Part shown: positions 39,225 to 51,729 of the stretch, piece by piece
Numbering within the stretch: the first letter of the stretch is position 1
Layout of the letters: each line of letters starts with the position of its first letter
From: Brachypodius melanocephalos
Lineage: Eukaryota; Chordata; Aves; Passeriformes; Pycnonotidae
Reading direction: 5' to 3'
Length of the DNA: 64,000 nt
Assembly (NCBI GenBank): GCA_013398615.1
Contig: VZSR01000170.1
Location: 1,648,912-1,712,911, forward strand
Made by a program: the position numbers and the translations under genes
The notes under the pieces: generated by a model
Database searches by the model: none
Told to the model about the DNA's origin: nothing
Seen by the model: the letters and a program-made list of their open reading frames with translations, nothing else

Positions 39225-39324
39225 NNNNNNNNNNNNNNNNNNNNNNNNNNNNNNNNNNNNNNNNNNNNNNNNNNNNNNNNNNNNNNNNNNNNNNNNNNNN
39301 NNNNNNNNNNNNNNNNNNNNNNNN
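39225..39324. other. Assembly gap of 100 N
   Basis: Exactly 100 undetermined bases, the conventional placeholder for a gap of unknown size. Flanking sequence is ordinary AT-rich DNA on the left and slightly GC-richer on the right, and no repeat is shared by the two edges. Confidence 0.99.
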
Positions 39325-42300
39325 AGGTGACAGCCGCTCTTCTCCAAGCCAGCACTGACTGAGAAATCTTATGAATGACTTTCATCTGTGTGGTCCATTT
39401 ATAAATTCTTCAGAGACTTGGTATATCAAAGTACATTGCCAGGTACAATAAAACCTCCAGTCTCAGTCAATACTGCTGTACCACATCTATAACAACAATT
39501 TAATGAAATTTAATTATTATTTTTCCAGTGCTCTGAGCATGGAAAATACTACATTAGTGCCAACAAGGTGCTTTGTTTGGTTTTGGTCAGGGCTATACTG
39601 CAGCAGGAGTACTAGTAAAATAAAAGAATAAATCATTCACCAGGAATTGTTCTGTCAGATCCAGTATTATTACTGCAGTCAACTGCCTACAATTAAATAT
39701 ATTCAAAAATCTACAGTCTTTATTTTATATTATATATTCTGGATTACTCTCAAACTCATACCATTGTGTCTTGCAGCAGCTATATTGTATAAAGCATACA
39801 TTAAGTGACTCCATAATACAGAATTTTTGATCAGTGATACAGAGAGCATATTGTACAAGGCATATGTTTTCTTTTTTCCTCAAAAAATTTTTATCCTGAA
39901 TTCAAAATTCTTGGAAACACTTGGAAATGGAGGGGATTTTCTACTGCTGCTAGCCCATTTCAAAATGAAACATCAGCTGCCTCTTTTCCATATCATATTT
40001 CCCTCATTACTTTCTTAGGAGATACAGGATTAAATCTGATGCTTATTGAATTTATAGATTATTAACACTAGTTATACCCAGGGACAGTGTCTACACATTC
40101 CCCTATCATTTTTCTTCTAATTTCTGTGTATAAGTTCAGTTCTCATGGAAGAAGTGAGGAGAAAATCTGATATCAGTGATTAAAGTCAATATAGTAGAAG
40201 CAGATGCTGTGCTAGCTTCTACTCAAAGCTTTGCCAGTACTTCTAATTTAGTTTCTTTTATCCTCTCCCATACCAAATCTTATCTCTTTCCTGACTAGCT
40301 CAGCAATTGTCTTTTATTCTAACTTATGTAAGAGAACTCTGTAGTTTTCCAAATCTCCAGAACAAACTAAAAGGATCTCTAAAAAAATAAAATTAAAAAA
40401 AAGGAAAGTAAACATGCTTGTGATCAAAATTTGTGAAGGCCAAACTTTTCACTTGTTTTCAATACCTGCTAGCAGGGATGTCAAACAGAGGCATGTCAAC
40501 AGTGTTGTTCTAGTAGGGTTGGCCCCCCTTGTTTACACCTATGCTGTGGGTATGCATGGATGAAGTGGGAGCAGAGACAGAAGTGCTAAACTCCATATTT
40601 ATCTCTTACACCAATACAAACCATGCTACCAGTGTGCTACTACACTTAGCATGTAGAAAAGTGCTACGAGGTCAAATAAATCACTTTATCTTGTTGTAAA
40701 GCTTAGATGGTGATTTGCAGGCTCAGCACTACTCTTGCCTTTGCATGCATTGCCTACACCATAGCTGGGAATTCTACACTGACCTTTTACAAGAATACTG
40801 AAATGTATGCCTCTTACACACCCTTAAATGCTGCACACTTCCTTTTATCATGTTTCCAGTGATTCCATAATTTGCCAAGATAATCGCTTGCACTAAACAA
40901 GGCAGAAATGTAGGAGGAAACAAGTGGCATGTGATCACACAGTTAGAGCCTATGTAAATGTGTATATTCATGGTGTACTTGGGGACAAATAAGGGCAGGA
41001 GAGGTTGCCTAAATGTTCTGCTTTCTTTAGTCACCTAGATCCAAACAGTACCAAGTCTAAGACAGTCATGCCAATTCTCAGGATTCATTTAGGGAAAGAC
41101 ACTGTGGCATATGCTCCCTGTCAAATCCTGAGGAAACTAGCGCTATATGTGCTTTTGCTAGCATTATCCTGATAGGGAGTATGGACACAAAACCAAATTA
41201 TCTGCAGTCAGCTTCTCCTTAGTAACCACCCCCGTGAACACTATCAACACTTTATAGATGTGTTATAGCTTGTTCTTCTTTCCTTCAGTAGTAAACACCT
41301 CAGCCTTGAATTACCTCACTACCATTACACAAGGACAGTTACACACTCGATGTGTGGAAGGCTGTTATGGAAGCCTTCTCTATCTGGAAAACAGATTTTA
41401 AATCAATAAGACAAAGCAAAAGTTCAACTTTGATTCAAGAAAAAAGAAATTCGATATTAATAGTTGTATGTGTGCACACTCAACCAAGCCCTGTCCTTAG
41501 CCACTCATGTGGGAGTATTTTTTCTTGGCCCGCTCTAGCTGGGATGAAGAAAACTCACTACTTTATTTTATTGGTTACCTGTGGCATTATCTGTGTGGTT
41601 TCTTACATCTTCTTGTAAAAGTGTGTGGCTCCTATCAATGATGACATGGTACTAATGTGACTTGATGTTGTGTAGTAATTACAGTGTTCTGAAAAATTTT
41701 AAAATCCAAAAATGGACAAAGCCACTAGAACACACAACAAGGCTCTTGATAACAGAGGTTTGAATAGTCCTTGCCTGTAGGACCTTCACAGAACTGGCAA
41801 GTACCATAAGCCTCACCTTAAGCAGAATACCCAACACACCCCAAAGCTTAATTTTTCAATGACAGATCACAGCAATAAAAGAACCTTTAATACTGAACGT
41901 GCCTCTGTGTTCTATCTTCCAGCACTACCACAAATAACTTCTGTTAATAACATTAAAGATAAATTGGAAAATAAAATCTTTGGGAATTTATTTATTAGAA
42001 GATTTTTAAACAGGAAAGTTTAATTCTCATTGGCTCCTATTCCTGTAGACTGTGCTAACACAGCTCCCTCCCTGCTGCTTACCACAGCTAAGACTGCATC
42101 AATATGCCTATTATAGATGTCATATTTCCAGTCCTTACAGCTCAGCTGTTGGTATTTTCCTTTGGACTAGCCATGGAAATTCAAGCCTGTAACCCAAAAG
42201 CATGTATAAATGCTCCATTTACTCACAGAAAACCTCTCCTGCCAGCTATTTAAACAGAAAGCTTTAGGAACAACAGCTAAAAGTGAGTCCCTACAATATT

Positions 42301-45300
42301 GGCTTTAACCACCTGTTACTTCAGGCAATTTCCGAGTATAACCCTAAACATGACAATAGGTCAGGCTACAATATGGTCTGTTACAATGTAATTTTGAACT
42401 TTCAAGAATTGCTGTTTAGCAGTAGTGTTTTAAAATACCTTCAATCACATCAGCACATGATAGCCTACAAGAGTTTCAAAGGAGAATGGTAGGAAAACAG
42501 CCTTTGACTCAAGAGCTCTCAGATTAATTTGTGCTGTGGTCACACATGTAGCCACAGCAAATTCACAGTGGTCACAGTTGCCAGACACACAACAGAGTTA
42601 TAAAAAGTGAACTTTTGCACGGTGGTTGCACACAAAGTCCCTGGTGGCCACATTTGGAAATTGCTGGTTTGACAAATACAGACAGCCCTTTAAGAGGCTG
42701 GGAGCCTCAGTTCCTCTTTTGATTCAAAAACAGATTCACTTGGACAAGTCATCTTTCCTTGCCATTCTTGCTTAACTTGCCAGTTCCTCCCTCAATCCAG
42801 CGCCTCCCTTTGTGCAGTTCTTTGGGGTGGGCTTTTTCCATCAGTAACAGGAATTGACAGAAAGCCTAAACACTGCCCAAGCGTCTGTAGGAAAAGAAGA
42901 GCCGCCTTTGAAGTTAAACATTTGCCAACTCTGTACCAGTTTTTTCCTCCTCATTTGACAGTTCTTGGCAATGTCAGGGCTTGTATGAAAAGCACAGTTC
43001 TTAGCTGAATCCAAAGCAGTTCCACTCAAGAGCAGGTAGTGCAAGCTTTCTAAGAGCACCTCAGACAGAGTTCAGAACTGACCTTCACATCCCTCCCTGT
43101 GGATGGAAAAATAAAGAAATAAATCACAGCATGTGTCAGCTCACAACTTTGGCACCCACCTCAAAAACAGTGTGAGTCCCAGGACTGATGCCTAAGAGGC
43201 TTCTCTAATCCACTAAATAAATATATGTTCTCAAATGACCTTTTGCTACTGGAAAACTCACCAAATAAAAAAAAAAAGTGACCCTTACCTACTCAGTTCT
43301 GGACCTTGTCATTGTAACTCTCACTATAATGACATTTAACATCATTTAATACTTAATGTTTTAACAGAGTTTATCATTAAAGTCACTTTTCCGGGACTGA
43401 GCCATCAATGCATTTCAGTAGTTGCCTTTTCTCATAGAACTAATTATCTCCAAAAATGCAAAATATTCTCCTCTTCCAGAAACAGATGGTCCTGCAACAT
43501 TAGAGAACTGAGTCTTATCAATAACACTCTCAGCTACACAGGAAAAAAAAGAAAGCTTCCTGAGCTACAGTGTAAAGTACCATTTACTGCCACAAGGGAA
43601 TGTCTGGAAATGCCAGCGCTCCTAGAGCATGCTGGCTTAAAACAGGAGATACAAGATCCTGGGGGGCCAATTCATGGCAACTTTCCAACCTATGGAATGT
43701 TTCCATAGGGAGAAAGAGAGGAAGAAGGAATGTGATTGTGAGTTTAAAAGCAGTGTTGCAATCTGAAGGAGAGATAGGGTTTGGCTGATGGTGGCTGATG
43801 GCCTTATCCTTGGAGTGGCACAACTGCAGAAGCACTCCTGGGTTGCTGGGAATCCAGCAATGGTACAGCTTGAGTGCATGATAAGAAAAAACACTGGAGA
43901 AGTAGCAAAGACTCTGATAAATGAAGAAACTTCTTTTCCCAGCTGGCCCCTAAAGAAGCTGCTTGTAATTTCCTTCTAAAAAGGGAAAAATGAGAGGAAG
44001 AGAAGGAGGAATGGGACTCTTTCTCATTAAAATCCTTCCTTAGGCTGCCAACTACACACCCACGCTCTTAACTTCCTATTTAACACCCTGCCATGGCTCA
44101 GTGGCTGAAGACCGTGGCACAGCAAGCCCAGGGCCCTTAGTGGCACGTGGTCTGAATGGAGCAGCAGAGCTCTAACCCAGGACGTGCCTGTCTTTGCGCT
44201 GACCCTTGCAGAGGGCAGTGTAAAAATTGTAATGTTAACCTCAGTACCGGGGATATGGTTACTATTAGCAGGATAACACCCTCTCTTGTACTTCACACCA
44301 CAGAGACACTTCCTTTCCCTTTGGAGCAGGAGCCCTTCCTCCTGTTCTGCTTCCACACACACATCCTTGCTGTAATTCTGCTCACAGAAAAAAAAAGGAA
44401 TGAAAAGGCACTAGACACTGGCAAATAAGACAGAAAATGGGGAAAGTTTTCTTTTAATGGGAAAGGCATAGCATTTTTCACCTAGCCCAAATATGTTCTA
44501 CCAAATATCCTAGTCATAGCTGAATTTTTTAGAAGGCCATAAAGATCTTCATACAATCAGCTATTCTAAACTGAGTTTGCTCTCTTTCAAAATTGAATGC
44601 ACAAATGCTATCAGAATCATGGTATACAACTTTTCAATATTCCTACACTTGAGAAAAATCAAATTCCTGTTAGCCTGCTCTCTCCTACCACCCTTTAATC
44701 TCTCTTTCTCTGACAAAAAAGCAGCTTAGTGAAAGTTCTACAACTTTATTTGCATTTTGATACTTGTATTTCTTTTATGAAGTTGGTTTCAAAGCACACT
44801 TGGTTTTAGTAATCTTTTCCAGTAAAAATGATGCTTGTATCTAAGCTGAATTCACAATGGAGGGCAGGCCTTCTGTGGAAAATCTCTTTTTGGTCTTACC
44901 AGGAGTGGAAACGCCATGTTTCCAGTTTGCTCTAGGTTAGTCCCCCAGCTCAACCCTGCTGTGCACAGGCTGAGCAGAGCTGAAGCCTAATTTTGGGCAC
45001 CTGACCTTCACGATCCCATCCACACTGCAGCTCTCAGTTAGTTGCCTGACCTTGCTGCTAGTGCTGTCTTTTGTGCACCAGAAACTGCTAAGAAACTAAC
45101 AGGCATAGGGAAGACACAAGTTAACTTTCCACCTTGATAAAGGAATGGACACTCCATAGATTCATAGGAGGTTGTATTCTGATCTTTGCCACTATCCAAC
45201 ACCGAAAGACCTTAAGATGTCTTCAAAATCAAAAGGAAGGAGATATCTTATTACAAACCAGAAGTAAAGCCCCTAAGTAAAGCCTGAAGAGGGAGAATTC

Positions 45301-46175
45301 ACTTATTCCCAGTCAGTTACCTTCCAGCTGCACTTTTACCTAGGAATAAATGCATGCAAACTGAGCTTACTAACTCCCCTCATACATGAATATCAGCCCA
45401 CTTTCAGTCACTAAAAACCATAAATTTGTTCCTTTTGATTTACTGCTGTATCATTGAAGATGGCTGTTCTGGATCCTACTTTGAAGATCACTCCCACTAG
45501 CAGTGCAAACAGCCTTGACTCCTAACTCTAGGCTGAGTCGATAGTACCAAGGTGCCTAAAAGTTGGAGGTCCCTTGATGCTTCTAGCTCATAGCACTCAG
45601 AAGCACAGTTAAACCCTCACAGGTCTGAGGATTGAGATATCCCTGATGATATACAGAAAAGAAAGTGTTTTTAAAAATTTCTCAAAGATACTTGAGACTG
45701 ATCTGTTGTTGTCTAGAAGGTGCTCAAATAGTCCAGAGAAGAAGCAGTCAAAATTTGCTTATTAAACATGTTATACTAAGAATTGAATCACTCTAGACTT
45801 GAAAAGAAGCAGCTTGGCTCAAATGTGGGATGTTGGAGACTTTTAAACTATATAGAGCAATTTCTCTTTCTGTATGTTTTTCCTATGTATTTAATCTAAT
45901 TAATTTTCCTGTTATTATTGTGCTCAGATTGCTCTTGGTGATGTGCATAGTAATTAAATACATCAGTAGCATATACTGCAAATAGACCTTTCTTTTCTAT
46001 CTGCCATTTACCAACAGAACACGCATTTGTCTTAGGTCTCAATCCAGTCAAAAGGGCAAGAAAATCTGTAGGTGTGGGTTCTAGTGTCCACAATCCTGTT
46101 AACATTTCTGCCTATACGTAAACTTGTGTTGTGCTTCCAAAACAATAGCTAGAATTGATAAAATAAAAGCAATCT
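39325..46175. other. Unique AT-rich DNA, nothing firmly recognised
   Basis: No coding or RNA gene seen. A stretch at 42520-42690 has repeated GTGGTCAC/TGGCCACA words and an end resembling the termini of some hAT elements, but it is too weak to annotate. Confidence 0.55.
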
Positions 46176-46206
46176 CAAAAAAAAACCCCAAAAAACAAAA
46201 CAAAAC

Positions 46207-46237
<31 letters not shown>

Positions 46238-46280
46238 CAACAACAAAAAAAAAAACGCAAAAAACCAAAACAAAACAAAC
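46176..46280. repeat. AAAAC-type tandem repeat
   Basis: Roughly 105 bp of A runs broken by single or double C, dominated by CAAAA units. No clear mobile element precedes it. Confidence 0.95.
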
Positions 46281-47151
46281 CCTTTTTCAGCCACTAAATA
46301 TCTCCATCACAGTAATAAAAAGTACTTAAAACACTGTCAGTAGCTCTTCAGTAGTTAATGCTCTTCTCTATCCTTAAGTTAAGGATATGGCATCACATTT
46401 ACTTTGGAACAATCCTTTCAGGTCCCTGCCCTTGGTGAATGATGCAGAGCTAAACTGGATGCTGCTGCACCTGCTAAACAACCACCTGCAAACAAAAGCA
46501 ATAAAAGATGGTAGCTGTGTAGCCAGTGCTGTCAGTCCCTCTGCCATGCAATACAGAGTACACAGCTTTGGTCAAGGCACTGAAGGTGGTTTTGCCAGTT
46601 TCTGTGACTGAGTTGGAACCATTGTTTGTTCACCCTCACAGAACCAGTGCTGCTCTGTATCTTAACAGGTCTTCTAAAGCACTGATTATATGAGTTATCA
46701 GGAGAATGGTGACAGGGAGGAATATGTGTGTAGGAAGATTATATTAAGGCACAAGAACAAAGTTGCTAAAATTCAGGAGGGGAAAAAAGGACAGATGGAT
46801 TTTTTAGCAAATACTGTTGCTTCACATCTCCTTGGCTCCATAAGGGAAAACATTTTCTACTAAAAATAGTAGCTGGACTGAAAAGGTACCAATCTATATG
46901 AGGGTATAAAATGAGGTGTGAATTATTGAAAAAGGCAACTTAAACTGTGTTTGCCAGAAAACAGCCAGCATATCATACCAGGAGGATGAGGGTTAGTTTG
47001 GTGGTAAATACAAGGTACATGCCTTGGGAAAAGATTTGAACAGCAGAATACCTAAATGATGAGGTGAAAATCTGGCAGTTGTACCTTCAACAACCTATTG
47101 AGCACAAAAATACTGGTGTAGCACTTCCATTTATTATTTAGAGCTCTACTT

Positions 47152-47373
47152 GGGGGTTTTGTTTGTTTGTTTGTTTTGTTTGGGTTTGGTTTGTGTTTGT
47201 TTGTTTGTTTGTTTGGGAGGGTTGAGTGTGTGTGTGTGGTTTTTTCTTTTCTGTTTTTTTTTTTGTTTGGTTCGGGGTTGTTTTGGGAGGGAGGGGTTGT
47301 TTTTGGGGGGGTTGTTTTGTTTTGTTCTGTTGTTGTTGTTATTGTTGTTGTTTGGTTTGGGGTTTTTTGTAAA
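47152..47373. repeat. GTTT-rich low-complexity tract with G-quadruplex motif
   Basis: About 220 bp almost only of G and T on the plus strand: GTTT units first, then TG, T and G runs. At 47274-47296 four G runs are spaced by 7, 1 and 1 bases, a canonical G-quadruplex pattern, with a further 7-G run at 47305-47311. Open frames here encode only low-complexity Phe/Val/Leu/Gly peptides and are not genes. Confidence 0.95.
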
Positions 47374-48969
47374 CAACCCTCTTTAACTTTTCTTCTCTCT
47401 TTCTGTTCCCAAGCCAGTCAAAGCACTGTCTTATGGCCAGCAGACTTCTGTCTGAAGAGGAATTACTTGGCTAGATACACAAATAAGCAAGCACACACAC
47501 CAAACCAGGTAGATATGGCATCTATACATGCTATGGAATTATGCATATTGCAAGAAATAACATTATATCTTGTGATAAGCTCGTTGTCTGCTTTTATGCA
47601 TTAATCTATCTCCTCTGGCACTGGGACTGAGATAATTGTGCCTTTGTCTTGGTTGGGTTCTTCTAAGTTTTGATGAACAGTGTTTCAGGCCCAGAGATGA
47701 GTCATACAGATATTTGTAAGTACACTATGTAGACCCAAATGCTTAAAGGTAGGAATGTATCTAAGTACTTACATAATTTCAGTAGAATGTGTAGACAGAG
47801 AAGCGCTGCTAATTAAGATGTTCTATTTTATATTTCACCTGTGGAAATGCAAGGAATTACTCTCAGGTAGCAGGAGCAGCCAGGGTTTTGGCTGGGTACC
47901 GTTTCAAAACCAGTTTCCTTCAGGTCAAAATTTAGCCAATTAAATTAATGCACTTCCTTGAAAAGCCAAAACATCTACTAACATCTGTAGAGAAAGAGCC
48001 ACATAGTTGCCCCAGAGCTAGCAGTAGCTGCAATGGACAGGCATACAGGTGACTGGCAAGTGAATGCTATACATACTGCTGCCTGTGGTTCTGAGAGAAT
48101 TAAAAGCATTTGCTGTAATGACATTTTCATTAACAAGTTTCCACTTTACTCACAAGGGAATATAAACCAGTTGTCTTCACTGGAAGAATTGCATCATGCG
48201 ATCAGGAAAACATTGGAAAAGAATAGACATAACATGGATGAATTTAATTTTAGAAAAGTTACATAAAGGCTGTGGGATATTCATGGGAGAGGCTATTCAG
48301 ATTCTTTCCTCTTCTTGAAAGGAAAAGTCTCTCTGTGGAGTAGGTTTAAGACTCTGGAGTGGGCACAGGTTTATTTCCAGTTTCTTTAATGTAATTGATA
48401 CAACAGACTCAGAGGAGGAAGACTGTAAGGGGAGACAGGCAGTGGTGATGGAGAAGGCAGTAATGACCCAGTGATAGATCTATTAGTGCCTGGCTGTGTC
48501 ATAGAGAGAGGCAAGCAGGGCACCAGCTGTCACAAAGCTGAGACTAGAGCAAGGGAAGGGTGACCTGCAGCAAAACTAATCTGTGTACTGGAGGGAAAAG
48601 ATTTCGAAAGCTTGATGAGCTACGTGTCTTGAAGTGAAGGCATGTTAATATTATTGAAATAGTTGCTTTAAAACCATGTTTTCAATAGAAAAAAGAAGCA
48701 ATCAGTTGTTAATCACAGATTCATTTTAATCTCTTTTTTCTAAGGATTTTCATAAACAAAAGAGATTCAATTCTAATTCCTTAGCAGAAGAATTCAATAA
48801 TGTTCATTTTCTTTGTCTAGAAGCTGACACTGAAAATAGATGCTTTAGCCTTCCCCACTTGCTCCAAGGCTAGAGAGCGAAAGAAACGTGACATGTCTTA
48901 TTAGAGCATTCTGACTAATGCAAAGCTGCAAGGTGCATTCATGAAATCTGCTTACTCTGGAGGTTGAAT

Positions 48970-49030
48970 TAAAAAACCAACAACAAAACCAAAAAAAAAA
49001 ACCCCACACAAAAAAAAGAAGAAAAATATA
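48970..49030. repeat. A/C-rich low-complexity tract
   Basis: A-rich stretch with CC and CAC interruptions, ending in AAAAAAAGAAGAAAAATATAAA. Confidence 0.85.
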
Positions 49031-49153
49031 AAAAGATGAGAAATCTGAGGGAGAGTTTTCCCCTTGGGGGTGGTCTGACTAAGAAATGACTAAGAGCTCT
49101 AAATGAGAAATTACAGTAAGCAAAAGAGCATCTTGGGGTATCTGCAAGCAATT

Positions 49154-49305
49154 GGCGTAAGCGTAACTTTTAGCGAGGCCGATGACTAACACGCACATCA
49201 CTGAGCACTTTGTACGGCATGGCTTTTCAGGTCAACTCGTGGTGTGTAGGCTCACACTCTGGAAATCTCCGTGAAAACTACAAAGGTAATGAAGGATGTG
49301 CAGGC
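49154..49305. promoter_or_regulatory. Small CpG-retaining cluster of unknown role
   Basis: About nine CpGs lie in 150 bp (GGCGTAAGCGTAAC, TAGCGAGGCCGATG, TGTACGGCATGG, AACTCGTGG, CTCCGTGA, GGCGGA), again in AT-rich surroundings. No repeat or coding similarity was recognised. A conserved noncoding element is possible but cannot be shown from one sequence. Confidence 0.3.
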
Positions 49306-50018
49306 GGAGGAAGCACTAAAAGTTCAGGAGTAGAATGATAGGGAGTGATAGTGATATAAATCTAATTGGGTTGTATGATACATTGCTGTCCCATACAGGC
49401 AAGAAGTTCACATAGTCTGAAAGTATAGCAGACTTCAATAAAATTCAGAACTCTCACAAGATATGGCAGATCTGGGGGAGATAATACACTGTGTGCTCAT
49501 GTTTCAGGCTGTTGTGTTTGATTTATGAATCTGAAGGGATGGCTTGCACTAAAGCAATTGTCCATGTGGCTTATATGAATTCAGTACCAAACTAAATATG
49601 ATTTTAGTTATGGATTTACCATAGCGTTTCTTCATTCACCTCAACAAAATGATAGGATGTGTAATACACATTGTTACTCGTTTATAGCATGTTTAAACCT
49701 AGTACGAGAGGGAAATGAAGACTATAATTTCCGTTGTTTACAACCAAGACTGGTTGTGAAACAAGAACACAGATCCCCAGCTTTTTATCATGGCATACTT
49801 TTATGCAGGAAAATGCATTAGAAAGGAGATATTATTTTCCTGATACCTCCATCATTATTGGAACTCCATTTCATGTGTCCATTTATTTTGAAAGAACCAG
49901 ACCTAGGTTTTACACAAAAGTGCAAAACAATGCCTGAAGCTGAGCTTGTAAACCAAATTACATAGCATTTTCAATAGCACTTTAAGAACTCCACTGGCTA
50001 GTTGAATGAGGAGAGTTG

Positions 50019-50019
<1 letters not shown>

Positions 50020-50063
<44 letters not shown>

Positions 50064-50119
50064 GTTGTTGTTGTTGTTGATGATGATGATGATGATGGTT
50101 ATGATGATGATGATGATGT
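50020..50119. repeat. Compound triplet microsatellite (TTA)n-(TTG)n-(GAT)n
   Basis: A run of TTA units to about 50063 changes to TTG units (about 50064-50080) and then GAT units to 50119, with one interruption near 50098. The frame of the triplets is kept across both unit changes. Confidence 0.97.
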
Positions 50120-50389
50120 ATTCTTTGCTTCCTGTTGACATAGCAAAGGTATCACTCGAGACATGAGTCTGGGAAGTCACGAAAAAAATTCAGGCTGAGC
50201 AAAGTAGGTTCCCTCCTGCAGCTTATTCCTAATCTATCATACTTCACCAATGTCCCTGTGCAATTATTAGTACACGCATTCATCATCTGTGCCAAGCATG
50301 AAATTGGCACAACTGAGTATGATGTCTCATATTTGCATTTCTTCTTCATTTTTAAGCCTACTTAAAGTGTTCCTTTTATTGAGGGATGG

Positions 50390-50475
50390 AAGTAATGAGT
50401 CTGTTTTAAAGGATAGCCTCAACTAAACCCTTAAGTAATGAGCATGTTTTGAGAGATAGCCTCAACTAACCCCTG
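50390..50475. repeat. 43-bp direct tandem duplication
   Basis: The copies at 50390-50432 and 50433-50475 both start AAGTAATGAG and share GATAGCCTCAACTAA with a few differences. A more diverged third partial copy may lie at about 50546-50580 (GATAGCCTGAAGAAGCCCCT). Confidence 0.9.
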
Positions 50476-51625
50476 TAGAACAGCAGGAGTCAGGACTGAG
50501 AATCAGGCAAAAAATATCCATTGCCATGTCTAAGTGGGCAAAGAAAAGTTAATCAGATAGCCTGAAGAAGCCCCTGTGGTCTAAAACCAAGCAGCTCAGG
50601 ACTCAGGATCAGGAGACCTAGTATGTGGAGCTGTAATTCTTATTTTGACCATGCTGTTGAACAGGAGAGCAGTAGCTAAGGACTCTTGGGGTCTCGTCAT
50701 TCAATGAAAACAACAGCAGAAAAACAAAACTCTTTCCTTGGACAGGATAAATATTGTTTCCTCATTTATTGGTGCAAAATGTTGCATGTTTTTTGTAAGT
50801 ATTCAGATTCCAGTGGAAGGACTTTATGTAGCAAAGTGTTGAAGCGCTTCATCCATACAGAAAAAAATTAGCTTTTCACTTGGGATGATAATCCTCCCAT
50901 TCACTCCCCATTGTCTCTTGTCTATTTATATTATAAACTCTTAAAGAACAGGGACTACTCTTTTCCACATATGTATGCAACATCCCTCAAAGTTTGTCTC
51001 CCATTTCAAATGGCACTCCAGTTCTAACTACAACTAAGCAACAAGAAATTTAAGAACTGTTCTGCAGATGCAAATGATTACTAAGGCCAGTCGGGGACAG
51101 AATGAGAAACAGAAATCAGGATTTTCCACTCTCTTTCAATTCACGGATTCATAGACTTTCCAAGGAAAGGAGCAAGATGTCTTTTGGCAGTACAGCTTTG
51201 AGCATATTCTTTAATCTCCAAATAAAATAATAATAAAAAAATTACTAAGTTCAACCAAGAAAATAAAATCTACAAAACTGTCTCAAGTGTGTGGATACTG
51301 TGAACCTACTAAATGGCTGTTGAAATGACTGTAAGTTTCTTTGGTGACTTCTGTGAACCCTCAGCAAAAAACCTTTATGAACTCAAAGCCAGAGAGAGAC
51401 TGGGAAGTTGTGGGGGACCCCTTTTGGTACACATATCTTGCTCTGCCCTGGATTCAGTCTCTGCACACAGATGAAAGAGGGTTCAAGATAAAATAGAAGG
51501 GAAGCTCCCTCCCATTACTTTATTTAACAGTCAGAGGAATCTGAGAAACATTCTTGTATGAAATAAATCCTATCCTCACTTACACCCATGCAAATGAAAG
51601 CAGCATTTGGCTGCAAGACAAGCGT

Positions 51626-51691
51626 ATTTCTTAACTATTTTGAGTGCCATATGCTATATGAGTGCCATATGTTAGCATTTCTTAACTATAT
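51626..51691. repeat. Local nested short duplication
   Basis: GAGTGCCATATG occurs twice about 19 bases apart, and the pair is flanked on both sides by ATTTCTTAACTAT, which suggests a small recent rearrangement. Confidence 0.8.
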
Positions 51692-51729
51692 ATAGCCATT
51701 TCAAATAGTACACCGAGTTAAAGGAGAGA

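Larger units (their letters stand above)
46281..50019. other. Unique DNA around low-complexity tracts, no gene seen
   Basis: Outside the tracts listed separately, only short open frames are present (for example 74 codons at 46387-46611 and 77 codons at 48033-48266), with no recognised domain. Confidence 0.55.

Noticed and set aside
40471..40500. CAGGGATGTCAAAC as a hAT terminal inverted repeat
   Set aside because: No matching opposite terminus or target duplication was found in the following kilobases.
43640..43700. Possible CR1 tail (GGGGGGCCAATTCATGG with TTTCCAACCTATGGAATG)
   Set aside because: It has only a short resemblance, lacks the ATTCTATG octamer and the upstream core, and is too weak to call.
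44094..44290. GGCTCAGTGGCTGAAG followed by a CCTCAGTACCGGGGATATGG block as a MIR-like SINE
   Set aside because: Individual words fit but the order and spacing of the core do not.
47150..47604. Membrane-protein-like frames rich in Phe, Val, Leu and Gly
   Set aside because: They are direct translations of the GTTT-rich simple repeat.
51141..51180. GATTCATAGACTTTCCAAGG as a reversed old CR1 end
   Set aside because: The match covers fewer than 25 bases and no flanking element sequence is seen.
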